Positions 6,603 through 13,873 of a DNA stretch of 23,677 nucleotides are shown one piece after another. This stretch comes from JBCBJZ01 sp038522635 (GTDB lineage Bacteria > Pseudomonadota > Alphaproteobacteria > Rhizobiales > Hyphomicrobiaceae), in contig JBCBJZ010000047.1 of the NCBI GenBank assembly GCA_038522635.1, positions 1 through 23,677 on the forward strand, given 5' to 3'. The notes beneath the pieces were generated by a model that was not told the DNA's origin, ran no database searches, and was given only the letters and a program-made list of their open reading frames with translations. The position numbers and the translations under genes are program-made. Position 1 is the first letter of the stretch. Each line of letters starts with the position of its first letter.

Positions 6603-7475
6603 ATGCCTGGCCCAAGCACGAGCCTTCAACGCCCATCGTCGCGCACGCTGAGCGGAATCGCCATGGCTGCGGCGCTTACGACCGCTTTCATCATCGCCTT
6701 TAACGTCGGTCCGGCGCGCGCGGGCGACCGTGTCCTGGTGCAATCGACCACATCCACCAAGAACGCGGGGCTCTACAAACACCTCGCACCGCTCATCAAA
6801 GCTGATACCGGTCTGGTGCTGTCGGTGGTGGCCGTCGGCACCGGGCAGGCGATCCGCAACGCGCAACGCTGCGACGGCGATGTCCTGTTGGTCCACGCGC
6901 GCGCGGCCGAAGAGGCGTTCGTCGCGGCGGGCTACGGCATCAAACGTCATAACCTGATGTACAACGACTTTGTCATCGTTGGCCCGGCCGCCGACCCCGC
7001 TGGGGTTGCCGGGATGAAAGCGCCCGCGCAGGCGCTTACGGCCATCGCACGCAAACGCGCGCTGTTCGCCTCGCGCGGTGACAACTCCGGCACGCACACG
7101 AAAGAGCGCGCGCTGTGGGCTGAGGCCGGCGTCAAACCTCAGGACGCGTCGGGCCGCTGGTACCGTGAGACCGGCTCAGGCATGGGCGCAACGCTCAACA
7201 TCGCGGTTGGCATGGGCGCCTACACCTTGAGTGACCGCGCCACCTGGCTGAGCTTCAAGAACAAGCGCGGCTTCAAGGTTCTGGTCGAGGGCGATGCGGC
7301 CCTGTTCAACCAGTACGGCGTCATCGCGGTGAACCCGAAGGCGTGCGCGAACGTGCGTGCGGCCCATGCGACAAAGCTGATCAGCTGGCTTCTATCAAAG
7401 CGCGGCCAAGCGGCGATCGCGGCGCATAAGGTTGATGGCCAGCAGCTCTTCTTTCCGAATGCTCAAGGGCAGTGA
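6603..7475 (+). CDS. tupA: tungstate-type ABC transporter substrate-binding protein
   Basis: This is a 290-residue periplasmic solute-binding protein. An N-terminal signal peptide (basic start, hydrophobic IAMAAALTTAFIIAFNVG, likely cleavage after ARA) is followed by QSTTSTKNAGLY, matching the TupA ligand-binding TTTST motif. Further TupA-like segments are GTGQAI, GDVLLVHA, YNDFVIVGP, SRGDNSGTH, and YTLSDRATWL. The ATG at 6603 is preferred because CGGAG lies 7 bases upstream and the signal peptide follows at normal length; an ATG at 6498 overlapping tupC would add 35 unremarkable residues. It is last in the operon, whereas tupA usually comes first. Tungstate preference over molybdate is known for the family and inferred here. 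Confidence 0.9.
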   Translation: MPGPSTSLQRPSSRTLSGIAMAAALTTAFIIAFNVGPARAGDRVLVQSTTSTKNAGLYKHLAPLIKADTGLVLSVVAVGTGQAIRNAQRCDGDVLLVHARAAEEAFVAAGYGIKRHNLMYNDFVIVGPAADPAGVAGMKAPAQALTAIARKRALFASRGDNSGTHTKERALWAEAGVKPQDASGRWYRETGSGMGATLNIAVGMGAYTLSDRATWLSFKNKRGFKVLVEGDAALFNQYGVIAVNPKACANVRAAHATKLISWLLSKRGQAAIAAHKVDGQQLFFPNAQGQ

Positions 7476-7503
7476 GGACCCGCCGCACACCGATGGTTCG
7501 CTG

Positions 7504-9060
7504 CTATTCTTCGAAGGCCGGGCCATCCGGTCCGAGCCGAACGCCTGCACGCAGGTTGCGGTAGGGAATCGTATCGAGCTGACAGGGGTTGGCGCCGGGC
7601 GCATGGGCGAGGATGACGCTGTCCGCGATCGGCTCGTAGGCCGCCAGGAAGTGGATCGCACTCTTCACCGCGACGACGCCAAACGCCGTCGGGTCAAGGC
7701 CCAAATGGGTGAAATGCGCCAAGTCGGCGTTCTGCGTGCGCGTTGAGCCGACCGTCAGCGTGAGATCGCAGCCAGCATCGAGGACTTGGAGCGCGGCGAC
7801 GGGGCCAAGGTTGGCGGTCGCGTTGCCGTACATGGGCCCTGTAAACGTGAAGCGCCCATCGGAAAGCGCGATGACTTCAACGCGGGCACGCACGGGCGGT
7901 CCACCGATCGGCCCGCAGTGTCCACCGATGTCAGCTTCAAAAGATCCACCAAGCCCGATGCCATGGGCAGCCTTTGCCGCTTGGGGATCATACACCATCC
8001 CGAACAGAGCTCGCTGCACCTTGGCATCGATCAGGGCGCGCAACAGGCCCGTGGTGTCGCCCGTGGCGCCAGCGCCGGGGTTATCCTGCGCGTCGGCGAT
8101 GAGGATCGGCCGCGACGCCTGGCCCGCCCGTGCCATCGCCTGTGCGACCGCATCCTGCGCTGCGATCAGCGGTTGCGCCAACGCACTTTCGCAGGCTGTT
8201 ACTTCGGTGGCGAACTGCGCTGCGGCCTCGTCCACCACCGCCTGAGCGCTGCCGTAGGCGAACACGGCCGGCCCGCAATGGTGCACATCGGCGGGCGGGA
8301 AACCGAACGCGAAATCGAGGCTGTCGAGCCCCTCGCTGTTAAGCGCTGCGAGCGTGCGATAGAGCGTGGCGCCCGGTTCGCGGCGTGTCGACTGCGCCTG
8401 GATCGGCACCAGAAAGTCAAGCGGCCGCCACGCTTTCGCAAACGGCGCCCCGCGGGCGAGTTCAAGACGCAGCAGGCGACCGGCCCGCGCGCCTGTGGCC
8501 GCCATATCGATGTGGGGGTACGTCCGGTAGATGGCCGTCGAAGAGGCGTGCTCGACGAAGAGCGCTGACATGTTGGCGTGCAGATCAAGGCTGGTTGCGA
8601 TCGGCAGATCGGGGCCCACGAGCGCGCGCAGGCGGCGCAGCAATTCGCCTTCGCCGTCAGGATAGCTCTCCACCGTCATGGCGCCGTGCAAATCAAGGTA
8701 GATGCCGTCGATCGCCCCCGCGCCGGCAACGCCGTCGACGATCATCGCGCTGATCGTGTCGAATGCCTCGTCGCGCACGGTGCCGCCGGGTTCGGCAAAG
8801 CACCATACCAGCGGCACCAGGTCCAAACCCTCAGCCGCCTTGAGGAACCCACCCATGGGCATGTTAATGGCCGGCAACGTGTCGAGGACGGCCTGTCCGC
8901 GCTGCAGCGCTGGCCAGGCCCCGCCCCGCTCGAACGTCTCAAACGTGGTGGGGATCGGTGCGAACGTGTTGGTTTCGTGCTGAAAGCCGGCAACCGCAAT
9001 CCGTGGCCGTGCGGACAACGTGGCGCCGCCAGAAGGGCTGAGGCTGGCTTCGATGGACAT
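7504..9060 (-). CDS. M81 family metallopeptidase (MlrC-like)
   Basis: This 518-residue protein has the two-part layout of the M81/MlrC family, named after the microcystinase MlrC. The N-terminal part carries GFQHETNTFAP (H28), DLHGAM (about D123-H125), and DLHANM (about D159-H161), the likely zinc ligands and neighbours. The C-terminal MlrC domain contains DAQDNPGAGATGDTTGLL and GGHCGPIGGPPV. It has no signal peptide, so it is probably cytoplasmic. The ATG at 9060 follows AGGAG by about 11 bases, and an in-frame TGA lies upstream, fixing the start. It converges on tupA with a 28-bp gap and is divergent from ruvB. Most members act on unknown small peptides or amides; microcystin as substrate is not implied. 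Confidence 0.9.
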   Translation of the reverse strand: MSIEASLSPSGGATLSARPRIAVAGFQHETNTFAPIPTTFETFERGGAWPALQRGQAVLDTLPAINMPMGGFLKAAEGLDLVPLVWCFAEPGGTVRDEAFDTISAMIVDGVAGAGAIDGIYLDLHGAMTVESYPDGEGELLRRLRALVGPDLPIATSLDLHANMSALFVEHASSTAIYRTYPHIDMAATGARAGRLLRLELARGAPFAKAWRPLDFLVPIQAQSTRREPGATLYRTLAALNSEGLDSLDFAFGFPPADVHHCGPAVFAYGSAQAVVDEAAAQFATEVTACESALAQPLIAAQDAVAQAMARAGQASRPILIADAQDNPGAGATGDTTGLLRALIDAKVQRALFGMVYDPQAAKAAHGIGLGGSFEADIGGHCGPIGGPPVRARVEVIALSDGRFTFTGPMYGNATANLGPVAALQVLDAGCDLTLTVGSTRTQNADLAHFTHLGLDPTAFGVVAVKSAIHFLAAYEPIADSVILAHAPGANPCQLDTIPYRNLRAGVRLGPDGPAFEE

Positions 9061-9283
9061 CGGCGTGTGCGCTCCTTGGCTTCAGGCTCAGCTCCAGCTT
9101 GGGGCGCAAGCTTAAGCCAAGCGGCTGACGCCAGCCAGCGCGCGGCTTCGATCATAGGGCCATCGATCGTCACCACACTGTAGCGCTCCCGCACGGCCCG
9201 ACGCTTCAAATCATGATACCCCTTGGGTCAAAACGTCCGCGAACGGCGGGCGAACGTGGGGCGGCGGCAAGGGCGTTGGAACG

Positions 9284-10336
9284 ATGAGCGACGAACGGCT
9301 GGTGAGCGGGGAACGGCGCGGCGAAGACACCGATGCGCCGCTGCGCCCGCAAACGCTTGACGATTTCACCGGGCAGGAAAAGGTCCGCGCCAACCTGCGG
9401 GTGTTCATCCAGGCCGCGCGCGAACGCGGTGAAGCCCTCGACCACGTGCTCTTCGCTGGTCCACCCGGGCTCGGCAAAACCACGCTCGCCCAAATCATGG
9501 CGCGCGAATTGGGCGTCAATTTCCGCGCAACGTCGGGGCCCGTCATCGCCAAGGCCGGCGACCTCGCCGCGCTGCTCACCAACCTTGAAGAGCGCGATGT
9601 GCTGTTCATCGACGAGATCCACCGGCTCAATCCGGCCGTCGAAGAGGTCCTCTACCCGGCGATGGAGGACTTCCAGCTGGACCTGATCATCGGTGAGGGC
9701 CCGGCTGCGCGTTCGGTTCGCATCGATCTGGCGCGTTTCACGCTGGTGGGCGCCACCACGCGTGCAGGCCTCCTGACGACGCCTCTGCGCGACCGCTTTG
9801 GCATTCCCGTTCGCCTCAATTTTTATTCGGTCGACGAGCTGCAGGCGGTGGTCACAAGGGGCGCCCGGGTCCTGGGTGCGGCGATGAGCTGCGATGGCGC
9901 GCGTGAAGTCGCCCGCCGTGCGCGGGGCACGCCGCGCATTGCCGGACGGCTTTTGAGGCGGGTGCGCGATTTCGCCATGGTCGAAGGGGCCGCCACCATC
10001 GATGCGCCGGTCGCGGATCGTGCGCTGCAGCAACTCGAAGTCGATCATGCGGGGCTCGATGCCTTGGACCATCGCTACCTGGGCTGCATGGCCAAACATT
10101 ATGACGGCGGCCCCGTCGGCATTGAGACGATTGCGGCCGCCCTCTCGGAGCCGCGCGATGCGCTCGAAGAGATCGTTGAGCCTTATCTGATGCAACTCGG
10201 CTTTATCTCGCGCACGCCGCGTGGTCGCGTGCTGACGTTGACGGCCTACCGCCACTTGGGGCTTTCAGGGCCAAGCCGCGAGACGGCGCCGCAAATTGCG
10301 CTGTTCACCGATGACGATGAGGACGGCGCGGCATGA
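9284..10336 (+). CDS. ruvB: Holliday junction branch migration ATPase RuvB
   Basis: This 350-residue AAA+ motor of the RuvAB complex drives branch migration of Holliday junctions in recombinational repair. It shows LDDFTGQEKV, Walker A GPPGLGKT (59-66), SGPVIAKAGDLAALLTNL, Walker B LFIDEIHRL (about 107-115), sensor GATTRAGLL, the RDRFG arginine-finger region, and a C-terminal winged-helix domain (VGIETIAAAL, EPYLMQLGFISRTPRGR). The ATG at 9284 gives the expected length. Its stop overlaps the ybgC start (ATGA). ruvC and ruvA, usually directly upstream, are not in this window; instead a divergent M81 gene lies 223 bp away, so ruvB must have its own promoter in 9061-9283, where no clear -35/-10 pair was recognised. 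Confidence 0.98.
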   Translation: MSDERLVSGERRGEDTDAPLRPQTLDDFTGQEKVRANLRVFIQAARERGEALDHVLFAGPPGLGKTTLAQIMARELGVNFRATSGPVIAKAGDLAALLTNLEERDVLFIDEIHRLNPAVEEVLYPAMEDFQLDLIIGEGPAARSVRIDLARFTLVGATTRAGLLTTPLRDRFGIPVRLNFYSVDELQAVVTRGARVLGAAMSCDGAREVARRARGTPRIAGRLLRRVRDFAMVEGAATIDAPVADRALQQLEVDHAGLDALDHRYLGCMAKHYDGGPVGIETIAAALSEPRDALEEIVEPYLMQLGFISRTPRGRVLTLTAYRHLGLSGPSRETAPQIALFTDDDEDGAA

Positions 10337-10896
10337 GCGAGCCGGCGAAACCTGCAAGCGAGGCAGACGCTTCAGACGCTTGTGATGCTCCAGATGCGTT
10401 TGCCCCCTCAGATGCTTCACAGACCTCAAACCCTTGGCCCGATCTCGCCGGTCGTCTCGAATACGGCGCTGATGGCCAGCCCCTTCATCGCTTGCCCGTG
10501 CGCGTCTACTTTGAAGACACGGACTTCTCCGGCGTGGTCTATCACGCGTCCTACGTGCGCTGGTGCGAGCGCGGCCGCTCCGATTTCCTGCGCCTCCTGG
10601 GCAATGATCACGCTGCACTGTTCAACCGCGAAGGTGAGCAAGAGGCTGCGGCCTTCATGGTGCGGCGCATGGCGCTTGAGTTCGTGCGCCCTGCCCGCAT
10701 TGACGACGTTTTAGAGGTGGAGACGACCGTTAGCGCCCTCACCGCAGCGACGCTGAGGCTTGAGCAGGTCATTCGCCGCCTGAACCAATCTCAGACACTG
10801 TTCAGCGCCAGCGTCCTCGTGGTTCTGGTCAGCGCTTCGGGTCGGCCGCTGCGGTTGAGTGCCGCGATCCGTGGTGCGCTGCAAACGGGGACCTAG
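10333..10896 (+). CDS. ybgC: YbgC-family acyl-CoA thioesterase
   Basis: This is a 187-residue hotdog-fold thioesterase associated with the Tol-Pal cluster. The core contains YFEDTDFSGVVYHASYVRW (about 59-77) with the catalytic Asp of the DTD motif (about D64), then RMALEFVRPARIDDVLEVET and NQSQTLFSASVLVVLV. Family members hydrolyse short- or medium-chain acyl-CoA thioesters in the cytosol. The first 45 or so residues are a low-complexity Ala/Asp/Ser/Pro extension with repeated DAS/DAP units, making it longer than the usual 130-150 residues. The ATG at 10333 overlaps ruvB by 4 bp; no internal ATG sits directly before the core, so the extension is probably translated. A palindromic repeat starts at its stop codon. 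Confidence 0.93.
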   Translation: MSEPAKPASEADASDACDAPDAFAPSDASQTSNPWPDLAGRLEYGADGQPLHRLPVRVYFEDTDFSGVVYHASYVRWCERGRSDFLRLLGNDHAALFNREGEQEAAAFMVRRMALEFVRPARIDDVLEVETTVSALTAATLRLEQVIRRLNQSQTLFSASVLVVLVSASGRPLRLSAAIRGALQTGT

Positions 10897-10963
10897 ATCA
10901 TCGGGCGATAAATCGCCCAAAGATGATCTTGCCTTTGAGTGCAGAGCAACTTTGCGCGCAAAG
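10895..10963. repeat. palindromic repeat, copy A (stem-loop after ybgC)
   Basis: AGATCATC-GGGCGAT-AA-ATCGCCC-AAA-GATGATCT forms a long stem-loop (8 + 7 bp, three unpaired bases) at 10895-10929, starting inside the ybgC stop codon. It is followed by CAGAGCAACTTTG (10942-10954) and the perfect palindrome CTTTGCGCGCAAAG (10950-10963). CCCAAAGATGATCT and CAGAGCAACTTTG recur in the same relative order in inverted orientation at 23641-23677. The stem-loop could also stop or protect the ruvB-ybgC transcript, but it has no T-run. Confidence 0.85.
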
Positions 10964-11310
10964 GCGAGGCGTGCGTGTTTGACTGAGCGGTTCGTACTTT
11001 GCGCCCGTTGCTCTATCCGGCCACGTCAACGCCCGCGCGGATTGGCGTTGCGAAATCAAGGCGTTGAGCACTAGCGGCATGGGTGAACATCCGCGCTGGG
11101 TATGGCCGCTCACGCGATGATCGCGCCGCATGGCTTTGAAAGACCTTGAGAAAATAGTCCTAAATTGGTCATAAACCCTGCGGATAACGCCGCCCGCCGC
11201 GCCCATGCGAACGGCCGGGCGCGCGCCGCTTCAATGATGGCGATGAACACACGCGCGCCCCTGTATTTTTGCGGCGCGGCATCACGGCTCGTGTGGCTAC
11301 GGGAGAGGGC
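10964..11310 (+). other. non-coding leader region before tolQ
   Basis: About 350 bases between the palindromic repeat and tolQ hold no credible gene. They include an inverted repeat CAACGCC/GGCGTTG at roughly 11028-11051 and an AT-richer stretch near 11140-11180 that is the best place for the tol promoter. Confidence 0.6.
11146..11175 (+). promoter_or_regulatory. candidate sigma-70 promoter for tolQRAB
   Basis: TTGAGA at 11146 and CATAAA at 11170, with an 18-base spacer, lie in the most AT-rich stretch before tolQ, about 135 bp upstream of its start. This is a match by eye only, and the -10 is weak. Confidence 0.35.
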
Positions 11311-12042
11311 ATGAACCCGGCTGAAGTTTTGAAGAAATCGCTCGGTCCGGGCGCCCACAGCGACCTGTCGTTTCTGGGTCTGTTTTTGCAGGCTCACATC
11401 GTGGTGCAGGTGGTGATGATCGGCCTGTTGATCGCGTCGGTTTGGTCGTGGGCGATCATCATCGAAAAACTGATGGCGTTCCGCCGCGCCCGCCGTGCAG
11501 CCGACCGCTTCGAGCAGGCCTTTTGGTCGGGTCAATCGCTTGAAGAGCTTTACAGCTCGCTTTCGCGCGGGCGCACGATCTCCATGGCCGCGTTGTTCGT
11601 GGCTGCCATGCGCGAGTGGAAGCGCTCCGTTGAGGGCACGATCCTGGCGCTGGGCGGGATCCAATTGCGCGTTGAAAAGGTGATGGACGTGACGATAAGC
11701 CGGGAGATGGAGCGGCTTGACCGGCGCCTCCTGTTTCTCGCGACCGTCGGTTCAACGGCCCCTTTCGTTGGCCTGTTCGGCACCGTCTGGGGCATCATGA
11801 CGAGCTTCCAAGCTATTGCGGCGTCGAAGAACACCAACCTGGCCGTGGTCGCGCCCGGCATTGCGGAAGCGCTCTTCGCGACCGCACTCGGTCTTCTTGC
11901 GGCCATACCGGCGGTGGTATTCTACAACAAGTTCGCTGCCGATTCTGCGCGTCTTGGCCAGCGTCTGGAAGCGTTCGCCGACGAGTTTTCCGCGATCGTC
12001 TCGCGGCAGATCGACTCAAACCAGTCCAAACAAGGGCGGTGA
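11311..12042 (+). CDS. tolQ: Tol-Pal system proton channel subunit TolQ
   Basis: This 243-residue inner-membrane protein is a MotA/TolQ/ExbB proton-channel family member. With TolR it uses the proton motive force to energise TolA during cell constriction and outer-membrane maintenance. Three membrane segments are visible: IVVQVVMIGLLIASVWSWAI near the N-terminus, then after a long cytoplasmic loop LFLATVGSTAPFVGLFGTVW and EALFATALGLLAAIPAVVFY. The loop carries IQLRVEKVMDVTISREMERL. The ATG at 11311 has a near-ideal GGGAGAGGGC directly upstream, so the longer frame starting at 11269 is rejected. tolR follows after 109 bp, which is long for a tol operon. Confidence 0.97.
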   Translation: MNPAEVLKKSLGPGAHSDLSFLGLFLQAHIVVQVVMIGLLIASVWSWAIIIEKLMAFRRARRAADRFEQAFWSGQSLEELYSSLSRGRTISMAALFVAAMREWKRSVEGTILALGGIQLRVEKVMDVTISREMERLDRRLLFLATVGSTAPFVGLFGTVWGIMTSFQAIAASKNTNLAVVAPGIAEALFATALGLLAAIPAVVFYNKFAADSARLGQRLEAFADEFSAIVSRQIDSNQSKQGR

Positions 12043-12112
12043 AGCGGGCCGGCTCTCAGCTGAGCGCAACGGGCAAGCGGGCAGCCGACCAACGCCTGGT
12101 GATCATGCGATC

Positions 12113-12145
12113 CGGAGGGCTGCGATGGTCACCACGATGATGTGA
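12113..12145 (+). promoter_or_regulatory. strong RBS plus 6-codon minicistron upstream of tolR
   Basis: GGAGGG at about 12114-12119 is followed 5 bases later by ATG-GTC-ACC-ACG-ATG-ATG-TGA (12125-12145). The tolR ATG at 12152 lies in the same frame two codons after the TGA, while the sequence directly before it (TGAGACACG) is a poor ribosome-binding site. tolR may therefore be translated by reinitiation after the minicistron. Confidence 0.5.
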
Positions 12146-12151
12146 GACACG

Positions 12152-12643
12152 ATGGGCGCAAGCATCAAATCTGGCGGCAGCGGTGCCCGCAAAAAGCGAG
12201 CCTCGCGTCACGCGCCGATGGCGGAAATCAACGTCACACCGTTCGTGGATGTGATGCTTGTGCTGCTTGTCATTTTCATGGTGACAGCACCGCTGCTGGT
12301 CGCGGGCGTACCGCTCGAATTGCCGGACGCGGAAGGCCAGGCGCTCGCCACGGACAACAACAAAGAACCGTTAACCGTGTCGATCACATCATCGGGCAAG
12401 GTGTTCCTGCAGGAAACCGAAGTGCCGCTCGATGACGTGCCGGCGAAATTGCTTGCCATCGCCAAAGCGGGCACGCAGGAGCAGGTGTTTCTGCGCGGCG
12501 ATAGCAAATTGAACTATGGGTTCGTGTTGCGGGTTATGGGCCGGATCAACGCGGCCGGCTTTAAGAAGGTGTCGTTGGTGACGCTGGATGAAACGCCAGG
12601 CGAAGCGGCGCCAAGCGCAAACGCTGACGGTCGTGGACGATGA
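12152..12643 (+). CDS. tolR: Tol-Pal system protein TolR
   Basis: This 163-residue ExbD/TolR-type protein has a single membrane span and a periplasmic domain. The basic N-terminus is followed by MAEINVTPFVDVML and a transmembrane helix ending in IFMVTAPLL; the Asp in FVDVML is the expected proton-carrying residue. The periplasmic part contains VPLELPDA, VSITSSGKVFLQ, and the VFLRGDSKLNYG...VMGRINAAGF region of the family. The tail after about residue 150 is low complexity. It pairs with TolQ. The start at 12152 gives the normal N-terminus; its translation signal is unusual (see the minicistron just upstream). tolA follows after 64 bp. Confidence 0.96.
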   Translation: MGASIKSGGSGARKKRASRHAPMAEINVTPFVDVMLVLLVIFMVTAPLLVAGVPLELPDAEGQALATDNNKEPLTVSITSSGKVFLQETEVPLDDVPAKLLAIAKAGTQEQVFLRGDSKLNYGFVLRVMGRINAAGFKKVSLVTLDETPGEAAPSANADGRGR

Positions 12644-12707
12644 GACGTGAAAGGGCGCCGTGGGCCATGTCTTGAGGGCATGGGCGGCGTAAAGGAGAGA
12701 ACGGCAC

Positions 12708-13760
12708 GTGCGCGTGGGCCTCTTCATATCGCTTTGTCTGCACCTGGGCGTGCTCGCCTGGGGCCTCGTCTCGTTGTCTTCGGCACGCACCTTCAAGGCT
12801 GCGGCGCCCGAACCCGTAGCCGTCAGTTTGGTGACGCCTGATGATCTGACCCGGCTGCGGCAAGGGTCCCGCAAGGCGAAGGCTGAAACGGCAACGCCGC
12901 GCAAGTCAAAGGCCAAGACCAACCCTCGCAAGCCCAAGCCGAAAGCCAAGCCGATCCCGCCGCGGGCCACGGCGCCTGCGGCACCTCCGCCTGACCCGAT
13001 CGCGCAACGCCTGAAGCAAGAAGCAGAGGCCCGCGCGGCGGCTGCTGCCAAGGCAAAGGCGCGCGCGGCCGCCAAAGCCAAAGCCGCCAAAGCTAAAGCT
13101 GCCGAAGCCAAGGCGAAAGCGCTCGCAGCCAAGAAGGCGGCCGCGGCAAAGGCCAAACGCAAGCGGGAAGCCGAAGCGCGTAAGCGCCGTGCGGAAGCTA
13201 AGAAGCGGGCAGCTGCTGCGGCCAAGAAAAAGCGCGAGGCTGCCCGCCGCAAACGCGAAGCTGAACGCAAGCGCAAGCTCGCCGAAGCCAAGCGCAAGAA
13301 GGCCAACGCCTTTGACGCCGACAAGATGGCCGCGCTGCTGAACAAGATCCCCGATCGCGCGCAGCCGCCGCCCGCCGCGCCTGAAACGGATGATCCGCCA
13401 CCGCGCAAGCCGCAAGCACGGGCCGGAGCGCCTGAGGGGCGTGATCAACGCCTGACCGCAAGTGAAATGGCGTTGCTCGCCCGGGCGATCAAAGCAGGCG
13501 TGCAGCCGTGCTGGAACGTGCTTGGAGGGGGGCAGGGCGCGGAAGCCACCGAAGTCAAAGTGCGCATCCGCTTCAAGCAGGACGGCACGCTCGCCAGGCC
13601 GCCTGAGATCGTTAACAGCGGCTCATCGGCGTTTTTCATCGCGGCCGCCGACAGCGCGCGTCGGGCCATCGAGCAATGCCAGCCGTACCGCCTGCCGGCC
13701 TCGAAATATCACGCGTGGCGCGATGTGATCTTGCGCTTTCGCCCTGAAGACATGTTTTGA
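12708..13760 (+). CDS. tolA: Tol-Pal system protein TolA
   Basis: This 350-residue protein links the inner-membrane TolQR motor to Pal/TolB at the outer membrane. Domain I is a single N-terminal helix (LFISLCLHLGVLAWGLVSLS) with the S-x-x-x-H-L pattern that contacts TolQ. Domain II, roughly residues 60-205, is Lys/Pro-rich and then an Ala/Lys/Arg/Glu-rich long helix built of K-A-K-A-A and KREAEARKRR repeats. Domain III, from about residue 245, is a globular C-terminus with VQPCWNVLGG, VRIRFKQDGTL and AIEQCQPYRLP, containing the usual two cysteines. The GTG start at 12708 is supported by AAAGGAGAG about 9 bases upstream. The repetitive segment makes long false frames on the other strand. Confidence 0.95.
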   Translation: MRVGLFISLCLHLGVLAWGLVSLSSARTFKAAAPEPVAVSLVTPDDLTRLRQGSRKAKAETATPRKSKAKTNPRKPKPKAKPIPPRATAPAAPPPDPIAQRLKQEAEARAAAAAKAKARAAAKAKAAKAKAAEAKAKALAAKKAAAAKAKRKREAEARKRRAEAKKRAAAAAKKKREAARRKREAERKRKLAEAKRKKANAFDADKMAALLNKIPDRAQPPPAAPETDDPPPRKPQARAGAPEGRDQRLTASEMALLARAIKAGVQPCWNVLGGGQGAEATEVKVRIRFKQDGTLARPPEIVNSGSSAFFIAAADSARRAIEQCQPYRLPASKYHAWRDVILRFRPEDMF

Positions 13761-13873
13761 TGCCACGATGATGTAACAGTGGGGCCGCAGCAGGGTCTAA
13801 GCGACCCAAGTTACCCCGGCACCGGGACCCGAACGCGCCCACAACCGTGGATCACCACAACAACCGGACGAAG

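Noticed and set aside
9061..9209. Protein-like minus-strand stretch upstream of the M81 gene (RYSVVTIDGPMIEAARWL)
   Set aside because: It is out of frame with M81, runs on into a shadow frame, and has no ribosome-binding site or recognised family; perhaps chance.
12389..13461. Long minus-strand open frames opposite tolR/tolA
   Set aside because: They mirror the Ala/Lys/Arg-rich repeats of TolA, whose codons rarely give stops on the other strand. The plus-strand TolA is certain.
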